DNA of 64,000 bases from Mallotus nudiflorus. Its lineage: Eukaryota > Streptophyta > Magnoliopsida > Malpighiales > Euphorbiaceae. Below the pieces are notes generated by a model. The model worked only from the letters and a program-made list of their open reading frames with translations. It had not been told where the DNA came from and searched no databases. Location of the stretch: NCBI GenBank assembly GCA_947683625.1, contig CANTUR010000112.1, forward strand, positions 3,224,501-3,288,500. The letters are read 5' to 3'. This document shows, one piece after another, positions 9,972 through 20,989 of the stretch. The position numbers and the translations under genes are program-made. How positions within the stretch are numbered: the stretch's first letter is position 1; every line of letters begins with the position of its first letter.

Positions 9972-10874
9972 TCATACTAGGTAAAATTGGCTCGTAGAGC
10001 GGACTGTGGGGGACGTCGGTGATGGTTCCTTCGACAATAATCTATAATGTGGTTGTGATAACTGTAGTTTGATAAGTAATAAATGAATTATAGGATTGGC
10101 ACCGGAAAGAAGGAACTTGCTAGTTCCTGTAATAATTAGGAGAATTTCCAAAATTGTTGGATGGAAAAAAGCACCTAGAAAAATTGAATAAAGTGCGCTA
10201 AACAACATATGCTTGTGGAATATCTAGAAAGCTTCAAAGTAGAATTTCATGGGATAGCAATTGACTATGTAATTCCTAAAATGAGACAGCTTCATGGCAT
10301 AAATTTAATGCAAAAATTATAGGATGAAACTCACTACCAATGTTATGATAAATAATGTCATTAAACTAGGCAACAGAGAGAGGCAACTAGTTATTTCTAG
10401 TTCATCCACCAAGCTTTTTTCCTTGTGAAGGTAAGTGGAAATAGACATATCATGTTTCTTTAACTCTTAAAGTTCAATATGGAGTTATAATTATCAATTT
10501 TGAGAAATTGAACCAAAAGTATTAGATAATGCTCGCCAAACTGAAGAGGAAGAAGTGAAACCAATAACATAGGGAAATACCTCCTTAGTGAAGGAAGGAA
10601 AAATCTAAGAGTGTAGCAATTTATCCTTTTGAAACTAAGAGGTGTAGGCTATATTGAGAATTTATTGAGTAGGATTAGTTGTAGATGCAATAGTGGATGG
10701 TGGTAGTGGAGAAGAACCATTAATTAGATTTGTCATAGCATGATAATTGAAGAGTGGTAAAAATTATGTTTTCCAGGCATGGAAATTTTTGGGTGTAATT
10801 ATAAAACTATAGTGAGTAGTGGCTACGATAGGGGTAGATGTTGGAACAGTAAGTTGATTATTAGAGGAAGTCAT
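9972..10874 (-). pseudogene. Copia B gag pseudogene
   Basis: The minus-strand ATG at 10874 follows the primer site. It reads MTSSNNQLTVPTSTP, then FIITPKNFHAWK (typical copia Gag N-terminus), then stops. Later blocks, PSFTKEVFPYVIGF and WRALSNTFGSISQN, match the helical domain of UBN2-type Gag. A His/Asn/Arg-rich stretch near 10000-10100 may be the remains of the zinc-knuckle region, but I cannot place four metal ligands. Confidence 0.6.
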
Positions 10875-10906
10875 TAGAAAATAATTAGGTTAAAGCTCTG
10901 ATACCA

Positions 10907-11090
10907 TGTGAAATTTATAATCTTATATGTTTAATATGAGAAGAGTTTACATGTATATATAAACAATATAACTGATGTATGATGTAAGACGATGTACATT
11001 GAAAACCAAACACTAACAAACTACTAACAAATATAACCAAATACTAACAATAAGATAATTATAAGCTAGTTCGAAGTAGATTGGCTAACA
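10907..11090 (-). repeat. Copia B 5' LTR
   Basis: Partner of 6489-6672. It is preceded by the tRNA-Met primer-site complement at 10895-10906 and followed by the target repeat catgg. Confidence 0.9.
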
Positions 11091-11290
11091 CATGGGAGAC
11101 TTGGAATTAGAAAAGAGAGAATGATTGATAGTATGTCAGCCTAGTGCGCTTCAATAGGACTGTGCATGAATTGATAAAGACAATTAACAATAAAAAGCAA
11201 CATTAGGAATATGTAAACATAGCATACTACAAGGTGCCTATTAAATGTCTATATAATTCAGGATTAGAAAAGGAAGGGCCAGAGTTCTTG
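11091..11290 (-). pseudogene. Copia A RT/RNase H segment, upstream side of the nested insertion
   Basis: Decayed pol sequence lies between the RT blocks and the left boundary of RNase H. Its continuation is at 6001-6488, beyond nested element B. No catalytic RNase H residue can be assigned with confidence. Confidence 0.5.
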
Positions 11291-12060
11291 GTAAGAGACA
11301 GGTAGCTCACCATTTTTGTAAGATAACGACTAGCATTCTGCAAACCAACTTTAGATAAAAGGTCTTAAAGATATTTTTTTTATTAATAAAAATTCCATGA
11401 GAGGTGCGATGAACTTCAACTCCAAGGTAGAAATTCAAATCACCAATATCTTTTATAGGAAATTCAAACTGTAGAGCTTATAATACTTGAGTAATGAGAG
11501 CTGATGAGGAATTAGTAAGAATTATATTGTCAATATAGATGAGTAACATGATGAGATATTGTTGATGCTGAAGAATAAAGAGTGAAGAATTAGCTTTAAA
11601 GCTGGCAAAGCCAAAAGTATATAAAAAGGAACTGAGTCATTAAAACTAAGATCGTGGTGCTTGATGTAATCAATAAAGAGAACGTTGAAGCAAACAAATA
11701 TAATTAGGATGTGTAGAGTCCTTGAAGCTAGAGGGCTATTCCATATAAACTTATTCAATAAGAAATCCATGTAAAAGGCATTAGAAACATCAATTTTTTT
11801 AAAAGGCCAATCATTTATAGAAGTAAGTGAGAGAAGCAAGTAAAGTGTAGTAGCCTTGACAATAGGACTAAAAGTTTCATGGAAATGCATACCACTCTAT
11901 TGATTATAAACTTTTGCAACAAGGTGAGCTTTTTATCTTGAAATAGAATTGCTTGGATTCCATTTGATTCTAAAAATCCATTTACAACTAATGACAAGTT
12001 GATGAAAAGGGAGAGGAACAAGATGTCGCATGTTAGTTTACTCTAAAGCATCAAATTTTA
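11290..12060 (-). pseudogene. Copia A reverse transcriptase remnant
   Basis: Minus-strand blocks read VISCKWIFRIK, then HETFSPIVKATT, then DWPFKKIDVSNAF, then LLIYIDNIIL, then FYLGVEVHRTSHGIF. The order matches copia RT (RVT_2). The catalytic YVDD is YIDN here, so the second aspartate is lost. Stops and frameshifts separate the blocks. Confidence 0.75.
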
Positions 12061-12479
12061 TTTGTATAGCTTCTCACCATTGTTGAGAATGCTTAGTTTT
12101 AGTATAAGAACATGGTTTAGTTTCAAGGACATCTTAGGCAAGTAATGCATGATGATGAGACATTATAGATGGATGGAGGAACATATGATGGGTCCTAATA
12201 GGTGAAAGGTTATAGGATGGTAATGAGAACTCTAGTTGAGTGAAAGAATATGAGTTGTATTTGGAAATATCGATAGTAAGTGGAAAACTAGAGTTTGATG
12301 AGAGGATAAGGTTATGGGGCTAGAAAATGTAGTAAAAGTTTGGGAAGTGGGAGAGGATAAGGATTATTAAGGAAAGATAGGATTTGGTGAAGAGATAAAA
12401 GTGTGGAATGATGAAGTTGTAAATAAAAGAGGAGTTTGTAATTAAGAAGGAAAGAAAGACGTTACCTAAAGCCAAGGAG

Positions 12480-13420
12480 TAGAATTATCAGTAAACACCA
12501 AATTTGGAAGCAAAACATAGATGTTCTTTCAAGGAAATAAATGCTCATTAAATTAGACATAGCAAGCAAGATATATCCATTCTATTTTGAGATCCAAATA
12601 GTAAAAAACCATTATTTGAAGGAGATGGACTAAGATTAACACACTGACTAGTTTGAAAAGAGAACTTAAGACAATTATAAGGCCTTAATAATGGATAAAT
12701 TACACTACCAAAGATTTTTAAATCTTTGTAATTCAAATGAATGCCAAACAATATATAAAATGGTGAGCCATTACATAACACTTGAGTAAGCATGCCATTA
12801 ATGAGTCAAACTACATTATTAAAAGCATACAACCAATACTTAAAGTATAATTAAAGAACTATGAGTAAGTAAGGTGAGTCTTGTATCAATAATATAACGG
12901 ATTTTACACTCATCAGCACCATTTTGCTTATATGTATAGGTACAAGCAAGGCGATGAACAATGCCTTCATCTTTAAGAAACTTAGATAATTGTTGATATT
13001 CACCACCAAAATTTGAATTTAATGCATTAATAGAACATTGAAATGATGAAAAATCTCTAATACATCACTTTTATTCTTTAAGAAAAATATCTAAGTAAAC
13101 CGACTAAAATCATCCATAAATAACACAAAATACTTGAAACTAAAATTAGATAAGACAAGGGCTGGACCCTAAACATCATAATAAAGAATTTTAAATGGCT
13201 TACGGCTATAATAAAGAACTGGCGACAAATAGATCTTATATTGTTTCCTAAATAAACAAGGTTCACAATGGGCACTATCCACTTTGCTATGAAAGGAGAG
13301 ACAATGCTACTTTAATAAATAATTTATGGCTCTTTGATTGGGATGACCAAGTCTCGCATGCCATTGAGCAACAGAAAGAGCCTCATCAATTAAAGCTTAA
13401 AAATTTAGAAAACAATACAG
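12480..13420 (-). pseudogene. Copia A GAG-pre-integrase and integrase remnant
   Basis: Reading minus, WHARLGHPNQRAINYLL (about 13370-13310) is the H-H part of the copia GAG-pre-integrase zinc-binding region. It is followed by SRKPFKILYYDVWGP and YFVLFMDDFSRFTWIYF of the integrase core. The segment 12548-12793 (GSPFYILFG, then YKDLKIFGSVIYP) is the distal integrase/linker characteristic of copia pol. Frames change several times and stops are frequent. Integrase would have inserted the cDNA in the nucleus. Confidence 0.7.
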
Positions 13421-13676
13421 ATAATGATCATGTATGCCTTTTAATAGCTTTGTCTGAGTTTTTCGCTCCTTAATCAAGAAAAAGGATGGCCAAAATTCAA
13501 AATAAACATTATTATCATGAATAAACTTCCGAACTGAGATCAAAGGTTTAGAGATTTTAGGAATATAAAGTGTATGAGGAAGTATAAAATCTCATGAGAT
13601 GGAAGAAAGGGATGCAGTACCAGTATTATATATAAGCAAACATTGACCATTTCGAATTAGAAGTTGATCATTACCA

Positions 13677-14734
13677 TTATAGGGTTTTGGTAAATGAAAA
13701 GCACCCAAATCGGAGTAATATAGGCGGAAACACTAGTTTCCACAACCTAGGACTGAGGAGGCAATGATGTGTGAATAGATGGAGGCCAATATTGAGCCAT
13801 GTAAGCCTGAGATGTATAAGCAAAGGATGATGGAGTGAAGTTAGACTAAGGAGGTCAATAGTGTTTTCTGGAAACATTTGCAGTGTGATTGTAAAGATCA
13901 ATGTGACATCCAGGGGAAGAACGTCCACATCGGCCTCCTTGCCACCACGGTCGAGGTGAGGAAGAGTAGTTAGAAAAACGATGAGGAGCATGAGATGCTG
14001 AAGGTATAGGTAACAGAGGTGGTCGTTGAGCATAAGAGATCGAAGACTTGTGAGCAACATGAGCTATAGGAAGATCCTTGTGAATTTTGAAAAGAATCTC
14101 CTAACTAATTGTGTAACTCATTAAAAGTTATTCAATTTGAATGCATGTTAAGAGCAGTAATAGCACCATGGAACTCAAAACGAAGATTCTGAAAAATAAT
14201 AGCATTAAATTCAGCAGGCAAGAGTGGTTGATTAGCAGAAGCAAGTTAATCAATAAGAGACTTCACTTTGATGAGATACTGACTAGTATAGAGGTCATTT
14301 TGTTTTAGCTCTTGTAATTCGATATGCAGTTGAAGTTGACGATTTTGAGAAATAGTACTAAAGGAATTTGCAAGAACCAGTCATGTTTGAAAGGAAGAAG
14401 AAACATTACTAACATAGGAAAAAATCTCTTCAGTGATGGAAGACAAAAACCAAGAGAGTAGCATTTTATCTCTTTTGAACCAAGTTTGATATTCAGGATT
14501 AGGAATAAGAGAGGGTGGGTTTTCAGTGCTCATAATTGTTATCAGTGGGTCAGGTTTTGAACGATTTACAACGCCTATGAGATCTTAAGAATTAAGAAGT
14601 AGTAAAAGTTGAGTTTTTCATGCCAAATAATTTCTAGAATTGAGTTTAATAGAGAAGTTTAATTGAGTTGTGGTAGGAGTAGAAGTAGTGAAGAAAGTGA
14701 CGGGAATTAATTGAGTATTAGTGGTAGTTGCCAT
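13677..14734 (-). pseudogene. Copia A gag (UBN2-type) pseudogene
   Basis: Minus-strand reading starts with an ATG at 14734 just after the primer site, giving MATTTNTQLIPV, then a KLNSRNYLAW motif. This is the typical N-terminus of plant copia Gag (UBN2/Retrotran_gag domain). Further segments read NPEYQTWFKRDKMLLSW and SSITEEIFSYV, typical of the capsid-like helical domain. Stop codons and at least one frame change break it. The C-terminal part (13677-14060) is read only in shifted frames and the zinc knuckle is not clear. Gag would form the cytoplasmic virus-like particle. Confidence 0.7.
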
Positions 14735-14750
14735 TAAAGCTCTAATGCCA

Positions 14751-14932
14751 TATCAAAACAAACAATGAGGAAGAAGTGTTTTTCATCTATTGCGTAATAT
14801 GTTGGTGCAATTATATAATAGCGGTACAACTTGAATTAAGGAAGTGGAATACTACTAAAACACTAATTACAAAATTTAACTTATAGATAAGATATAACAA
14901 CTAGTAACAGCATACTAACTAAGTCCTTAACA
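14751..14932 (-). repeat. Copia A 5' LTR
   Basis: This is the partner of 5807-5999. It adjoins the degenerate tRNA-Met primer site at 14739-14750 and the target duplication catta at 14933-14937. Confidence 0.85.
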
Positions 14933-15719
14933 CATTAAACATGAGTTATTTCCCTAAATTGTTGAATGGTAATTCTTCCACCTTGTGTAGAGAATTGTAT
15001 AAGATCTTATTAATTATTAAGATTATTAGCATGTAAATATAATCAATTTTCTAATAATTGAGATACATTGTTTATAGAAAACTTATGCAAAATTAAAAAA
15101 ATTACATTTATAAAGATAAAAAAATTATAAAATATTTATAGAACTGGTATATTTGAAACAAATTTTATATATAGAATGAAATTTAGTAACCTTTAACGTA
15201 CATAAAATATAATCTAAAAGAAATAAAAATTTATTTTTTTATTCCAACAAGAGGTTACCAAAATATAAGAGAATTCATACCTTAAAATAGTTGCCGACAT
15301 TTTTCTACACCAATGAAAATCAAGTTTTATTTGCTAATGTTATAACTTTATTTAGAATTTTTTAAAATAATAAAATTATAATTTGATACAAATTAATTTT
15401 TCAACTTATAAATTAAGGTTCATGTTGTCACTAATAATTAATTTTCCATTGTCATATATAGTTTTGATGATGTATTATCATTATTTTCTTAAATTCATCT
15501 GTTAAAATAAATAATTATTCATTTGATAAGTATTCATAAAAAAATTAAAATATTTCTTATAAATATTTAGTACTTTTTCATGTAAATATTCTCTACAATA
15601 CTCAATAATTGTAAAAAAAATCCACCATATACATATTCTGTAATTAATTAAGTTATTAAAAAATCTACTAATTTCCAGCCTGTTCACACCCCTTTCCATC
15701 GATACATGATTTTTCTTTC

Positions 15720-15778
<59 letters not shown>

Positions 15779-16205
15779 GAAAGCTAGCGTTGAAGAAGAT
15801 CACTACTCAAATGAAACATCCCCACTTGGCCAAAATACAACTATAACATGATTTTGTACCCAACCTTCCAACCAAAAAAATTAATACAAAAATTCTTTAC
15901 GAAAAAGATGTTACAAATATAAAACGAAAAAACCATAATTAAATGATTTATTAATAAAAAATAACAAGTAACAACTCTAAAAAAAATTACTACATATATA
16001 TATATGTTAGGATGCGACCTGCCACTCACCGTACACAACATTACTGTTGAAGAATATCTTTCCACTTAAATGTGACATTCGACGCAAGAAAGGATATTAA
16101 TTACAGTAACAGAAATAAATAAATACCCAAACAATTGGTAGAAGAAAAAAAAAAAAAAGCTGAGCCCACCGCAGATGACTGCTCCACACTGAATTAATTT
16201 TAGTC
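14933..16205. other. AT-rich intergenic DNA
   Basis: No recognisable coding sequence. It contains a (TA)n run and several short A/T homopolymers. ORFs here (15502-15699, 15841-16065) have AT-driven composition and no family resemblance. Confidence 0.5.
15724..15772. repeat. (TA)n microsatellite
   Basis: About 24 uninterrupted TA units. Confidence 0.98.
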
Positions 16206-16424
16206 ATTACGATAAGTAAGTATTTTTATTATATATATTAAAAAATAAATATTTATATATAATTAAGAATAAAGTTTTATATTATTTAGGATGTTATGTT
16301 ATTTTTAATTAGGTTGTGATTAAAATTTTTATGTGTATGTATAAGGGATATAACCCTTCTTTGAATATCATGGAAAAATATTTTCCTTAAATTTTCTTTC
16401 TTTTTCTTTGAATTTTATTTTTCA
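16206..16424 (+). repeat. Copia C 5' LTR (left boundary approximate)
   Basis: Collinear with 20722-20936 from the tatttttattatatatatt block to the ending gaattttattttt-ca. It differs at many positions and is clearly older-looking than the right copy. The first 10 bases do not align cleanly, so the start may be off by several bases. Confidence 0.75.
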
Positions 16425-16559
16425 TGATATTAGAGTATATCCATTGAAATCGAATTTTTTTTTATTGAATTCTTAAAATTGTATTTTTTTTTCTTCATTT
16501 GAATTCTTTGAATTTTCAAAATCATAACCACTGAAAATACATTTATCGTATCCTATGAA

Positions 16560-17330
16560 ACACTCAATTTTATTCAAACCCTTCAAGATAATTTTCTCTT
16601 TCCCACAAGAATTATTCTTGATGATACGAAATATACTCTATGGTCACAGATCATGGAGATGCAAATTAGAGCCAGAAATAAATCTGGCTTTCTTAATGGC
16701 ACTACGCCAAAGCCACCAACAAAAGATAAAACATTGAAAACTTGGCTCCTTGATAATAATTGAGTCAAAAGTTGGCTAATTGACTCCATGAGTCCGATAT
16801 TGATGCAGAGATTCATCCATCTTCCAACAATAAAGGAGATATGAGATGTTGTCTCAAAAACCTTCTATGATGGATCAGATGAAACTCAGTTATTTGAATT
16901 GAACCGGAAATCATTCACAACACGTCAGAATGGTAAGCCATTACCTGCATATTATAATGAACTGATTGGAATATTTCAGGAAATCGATGCCCAGACATGT
17001 GCACAAGGGGAGGATGTTAATGGAGTAGTATCACTCCATAAACATATTATATTTTCCTAGGCGGGCTTGATTCAGAATTTAATAATGCTCGAAGTGAAAT
17101 ACTTTAGAAGGATCCACCTCTTGATCTCGAGTCTAGTTATGCATATGTACGGAGGAATCACAACCAACGACATACGATGGAAGAGCCGAAGATACTGTTG
17201 GACCATTCTGTACTAGTAGTAGCTCAAATTCGTCCCCAGTTCAAAGGGAAAAAATCGAGTTAGTCCATCATATACACCTGTACTCATTGTGGTGAAGTTG
17301 GATACTCCAAAGAACAGTGCTATAAAATTG
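16560..17330 (+). pseudogene. Copia C gag pseudogene
   Basis: Plus-strand blocks in changing frames: YTLWSQIMEMQIRARNKSGF near 16640, then SWLIDSMSP, then DVVSKTFYDGSDETQLFEL and PAYYNELIGIFQEID at 16850-16990. These match the Retrotran_gag_3/UBN2 domain. Near 17275-17325 a CCHC-like zinc knuckle reads CTHCGEVGYSKEQC, with the usual His replaced by Tyr or Ser. Stops at several places prevent translation as one protein. Confidence 0.7.
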
Positions 17331-17575
17331 TGGGATATTTGGAATGGTGGGATTTCAATAGAAAGCCTCATAAGAAGCTCGGAAAGGCTGCAATTGCCAC
17401 CTTTAGTGGTACTAAACCAAGTGGTGATCTTGATGCAACATCAGGTATGACAAATCTTACTAAAAAAAATACATGGATTATTGATACAGGTGCTACTGAT
17501 CATATGAAAAATTCCATTCACCTTCTTACATCCATTCGCTTATCAACCCAACAAAATATTCTGACTACTAATTGA
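17330..17575 (+). pseudogene. Copia C protease fragment
   Basis: The open frame includes WIIDTGATDHMKNSIHL. The D-T-G-A triad of a retropepsin is intact (IDTGATDH, as in plant copia). A stop at 17573 ends the frame shortly after. Protease would process the polyprotein in the particle. Confidence 0.75.
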
Positions 17576-17698
17576 GGCATAGCACCGGTCACTCATGAAG
17601 GATCAGTATCTAACTCTGACTCTCTTAATCTAAATACTATTCTTGTTGTTCTATCTCTTTCTTATAATCTACTATCTATTGGCCAAATCACTGAAACC

Positions 17699-18480
17699 TT
17701 GAATTGCACTGTCAAATTTTGGCCTAATTATTATGTATTTCAGGACATTGCAATGCACCAGATTATTGGCTCTAGTGTTAAACATGGAAAGTTGTACTAT
17801 CTTGAGTTGCATGATGATTCAAGTCAAAAGTCAAGTCAAGTTAATAGGGTTAGTAGAAGTTGCTCGAGTAAAGACCAAGTAATCTTGTGGCATCATCGTC
17901 TTGGTCATCTTTCTTTTCATTATTTTAGACAAATAAAATCAGATTTATTTTTGAATACCACACACTCAGAATTCAAGTGTGATATTTATGAATTGGCAAA
18001 AGACCACCGAATTTCTTATGTACTGAGTTATAATAAAAATTCAATTCCATTTATGACCATCCATTCTAATGTATAGGGACCTACTCGGATTCCTACTCTA
18101 TCTGGCGATCGATATTTTGTAATGTTTATTGATGAATGTACCCAGGTGACCTGGGTATTACTACTTTCAAATAAAGAAGATGTGTGCTCCAAGTTCCAGG
18201 ACTTGTATAAAATGGTGGCTACACAGTACTAGAGTACAATTTGAGTCTTGTAGTCTGATAATGGTGGGGAGTATGTTAACTTAATTCTAAATGATTTCTA
18301 CCACAAGAAGGGCATTCGCCACCAAACATCCTGTGCCGACACTCCTCAATAGAATGGTATAGCCAAATAGAAGAACTGGCAGTTATTGAAAGTTGTCCAA
18401 GCATCATTATTTGACATGAATTTTCCTCAAGAATACTAAGGAGAGGCTATTCGATTCGCTGCGTACCTCATAAAGTGGAC
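17699..18480 (+). pseudogene. Copia C GAG-pre-integrase and integrase remnant
   Basis: The frame 17699-18076 ends VILWHHRLGHLSFHYF, then KCDIYELAKDHR, then MTIHSNV, which is the zinc-binding H-H and C-X2-C region (second Cys lost) and the first integrase strand. After a stop the core continues as FVMFIDECTQVTWV and SDNGGEY (second catalytic Asp, about 18258). HQTSCADTPQ*NG (about 18320-18360) is close to the third acidic residue. Several stops interrupt it. Confidence 0.7.
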
Positions 18481-18559
18481 ACTATCAAGAGTACTCAATT
18501 TTAAAACCCCTCTTCATAAACATCAGGAACTTATCATATCTCCACCCCTCAATAATGTC

Positions 18560-19210
18560 AAGCCCTGAGTCTTTAGATGCTATGTATATGTTCATTAGAC
18601 ACTCAAAAAATTAGACCCTCAAGGTATCTGATGTATCTTTATTGGCTATGTGGATCTACAAAAAGGATATCGGTGTTATGATCTGAATGCAAAAAAGATG
18701 TATGTCACTCAGGTTGTTCGGTTTCATGAAAATTTTCCTTTCTTCTCCCACTCTGAGTGCTCTCTTCATGGAGAGAAAAAATTCAAACCTCTTTGAATTT
18801 AAAGATAGCATCCCGAATGGTCTGAATGTTGAAGATAGTCTCCTAAATGTTTTGAGCCTGAGTCTCCCAAATGTTTCGAGCATCTCACACACATCTAATG
18901 TTCTGAGTCCGAGCATCTCACCTGGACAGATCATAGCATCTTCCCAACCCATACCAGAAGCTAAAGAAACTATGGATGCAGATGTACACAATAAGGTAAA
19001 CTTTTCTCCTTTAGTAACTCCAAATACTAAGCCTCATTATCCTTCTAGAATCAATAGAGGGGTTCCAAAGAAATAATATAATCTGGACCTTCATACCAAA
19101 GCTAAATACCCTATCAATAACTTCATATCAACTAACTATTTGTCTAACTCATATTCACTTACTGTAAATTAATTATCTACTGTATTTATTCCAAGTAATG
19201 TGCAGGAAGC
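18560..19210 (+). pseudogene. Copia C integrase-RT linker
   Basis: Contains YVHXTLKKLDP and CYDLNAKKMYVTQVVRFHENFPF, the copia 'FIGY...Y.L..KK...S..V.F.E..FPF' linker motif. A Ser/Pro/Asn-rich tract (18687-19076) follows. The antisense ORF at 18656-18991 is a shadow. Confidence 0.65.
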
Positions 19211-19229
19211 CTTAGATGATATGGATTAG

Positions 19230-20171
19230 AAGAAAGCTATGAATGATGAAATGAAGGCATTACAGAAGAACCGAACATGGGATCTTGTTCCTCCTCTGGA
19301 AGGAAAGAAAACGATGGGGTGTAGATGGATATTCACTGTCAAACTTAATTCAGATAGAAGCATAAATCGATATAAAGCTCAGTTGGTAGCAAAGGGGTAT
19401 ACTCAGAAGTATGGAATTGACTATGAATATACATTTGCTCCAGTAGCAAAAATCAATACCATCTGAGTCCTTATTTCCTTAATTGCCAACCTGGACTAGT
19501 TGTTACGACAATTTAATATGAAGAATATGTTTTTGAATGGAACAATAGATGAAGAAGTATATATGGATCCACCACCTAAAACTAACTGTACTGACTGAGT
19601 ATGCAAACTAAAAAGGGCATTGTATGGACTCAAGCAATCACCTTGAGCATGGTTTGGATGACTTTTAACTTTTACAAGGAAGCTCGGGTATAAGCAAAGT
19701 GATGCTGATCACACACTATTCATCAAACAGAAGTTAGGTAAAGTTACCGTGCTGATTATATATGTTGATGATATAGTGGTCACTGGAAATAATCTGAGTA
19801 AGACAACAATCTTGCAAAGACAGTTAGCATTTGAGTTTGAACTTAAGGATTTAGGTAACTTGAAGTATTTTTTAAGAATTGAAGTTGTAAGATCATCTCA
19901 AGGAATTTCCCTCTGCCAATGAAAGTACATAATGGACCTACTGACAGAGATGGGCATACTTGATTGTAAGCTAGCCAAGACTCCAATTGAAGTCAACCTT
20001 GGACTTTCAATCCTAGGAGATCAAGTTCCAATTGATAAAGATTGGTATCAAAGGTTGATGGGAAGGTTGATTTACCTATCTTATACTCGGCCAGACATTT
20101 CTTATACAGTACGTGTGGTAAGTCAATTCATGCATTCTTCGAGTAAAGAACATATGGATGCAGTATACTAA
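19230..20171 (+). pseudogene. Copia C reverse transcriptase
   Basis: Blocks in order: MNDEMKALQKNRTWDLVPP, CRWIFTVKLN, YKAQLVAKGYTQKYGIDY, YTFAPVAKI (19239-19466), then KLKRALYGLKQSP near 19605. LIIYVDDIVVTGNN follows near 19755-19790, with the catalytic YVDD intact at 19761-19772. Then FELKDLGNLKYFL and, in frame 19932-20171, LLTEMGILDCKLAKTP and YLSYTRPDISYTV. Stops lie between the blocks. It would copy the element RNA into DNA inside the particle. Confidence 0.85.
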
Positions 20172-20690
20172 GTAATAAGATATCTAAAGTCTTCTCCAGA
20201 TAAAGGGTTATTATTTGGGAGGAATGAGGATTATAAAATTACTAGCTTTAATGATGTTGATTAGGCTGGAGATTAGACTGATAAAAAATCAACATCCAGG
20301 TACTTTACTTTGTTAGAAATAATTTAATCACTTGGAGAAGCAAGAAACAAAAGTTGTAGCAAAGTCAAGTGCAAAAGTTGAGTTTAAAGGAATAACTCAT
20401 GGAGTATGTGAGTTGCTCTGGGTAAGTCGAATTATTCAGGATCTGAATTAAAGCATCCAAAGCCTATATTGTTACATTATAATAACAAGGAAGCCATAGA
20501 AATTGAAAACAATCTGGTTCAACATGATCGGACTAAGCATATAGAGGTTGACAAACATTTCATAAAAGATTATCTAAAACAAGGACCAATTGATCTTCCA
20601 TATGTTTCTTCTTAAACTCAACTAGTTGACATCCTTACAAAGGCTGTATCTGGAAAAACATTCTATAACTCACTTGGCAAGTTAGGAATG
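20172..20690 (+). pseudogene. Copia C RNase H remnant
   Basis: Frame-shifted pieces include a DVD*AGD*TDKKSTS-like block (about 20250-20300, copia D.DWAG...R.STS), EFKGITHGVCELLWV (about 20380-20420), and DRTKHIEVDKHFIKDYL (20528-20570, the R.KHI..D.H.IR motif). It ends VDILTKAV...F...LGKLGM just before the polypurine tract. Confidence 0.75.
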
Positions 20691-20721
20691 ATTGACATAC
20701 ATTCACCAACTTGAGGGTGAG

Positions 20722-20936
20722 TGTTGAGGAAATAAATATTTTTATTATATATATTAGGAAGTATTTGTCTACAATTAGGAATAAAGTTTTATTCTATTTA
20801 GGATGTTATTCTATTCCTAATTAGGTTGTGATTAAGATTCCTATGTGTATATATAAAGGGTGTAACCCTTCTTTGAATACAATGGAAAAATATTTCCCTT
20901 GAATTTTCTCTCTTTTTCTTTGAATTTTATTCTTCA
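20722..20936 (+). repeat. Copia C 3' LTR
   Basis: Starts TGTTGAGG at 20722 after the polypurine tract and ends ttcttca at 20936. It contains a TATA-like tatatataaaggg at about 20848-20860. Confidence 0.85.
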
Positions 20937-20989
20937 ATTCCACTATTTAGAAATCTTGACAACAGTTTTCAATGGGTCTTCGTTGTTGC

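Larger units (their letters stand above)
6489..11090 (-). mobile_element. Ty1/copia LTR retrotransposon B (minus strand), nested in copia A
   Basis: Two LTRs of 184 bp each (6489-6672 and 10907-11090) are flanked by near-identical 5-bp repeats catga (6484-6488) and catgg (11091-11095). The 12-mer gctctgatacca (10895-10906), complement of the tRNA-Met primer site tggtatcagagc, adjoins the right LTR and sets the minus orientation. Total length is 4602 bp. The minus-strand order is gag, GAG-pre-integrase, integrase, RT, RNase H. Stops and small deletions are frequent, so it is inactive. It sits in the RNase H end of copia A and is therefore the younger insertion. Confidence 0.9.
5807..14932 (-). 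mobile_element. Ty1/copia LTR retrotransposon A (minus strand), interrupted by copia B
   Basis: Related LTRs lie at 5807-5999 and 14751-14932, flanked by exact 5-bp duplications catta (5802-5806 and 14933-14937). Next to the right LTR, gctctaatgcca (14739-14750) is the complement of a primer-binding site close to the tRNA-Met type tggtatcagagc, which fixes the minus orientation. On the minus strand the order is gag, GAG-pre-integrase, integrase, RT, RNase H, as in copia. Without nested element B (6489-11090) the length is about 4.5 kb, a normal copia size. All reading frames carry stops and frameshifts, so it is dead. Confidence 0.9.
16206..20936 (+). mobile_element. Ty1/copia LTR retrotransposon C (plus strand)
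   Basis: LTRs are at about 16206-16424 and 20722-20936. The right LTR starts TGTTGAGGAAATAAATA after a purine-rich tract ttgagggtgag. The left LTR has lost or altered its first few bases. The left LTR ends ttttca followed by tgatattagagta (16425-16437), a decayed tRNA-Met primer site. The right outer flank attcc (20937-20941) resembles attac at 16206-16210, which may be the target duplication if the LTR start was trimmed. The plus-strand order is gag, zinc knuckle, protease, integrase, RT, RNase H. There are many stops; the RT active-site YVDD is still intact. Confidence 0.85.

Noticed and set aside
16147..16160. A-run at 16147 as the poly(A) tail of LINE L1
   Set aside because: L1 is on the minus strand, so its tail should appear as a T run on the plus strand at its left side; this A run has the wrong orientation.
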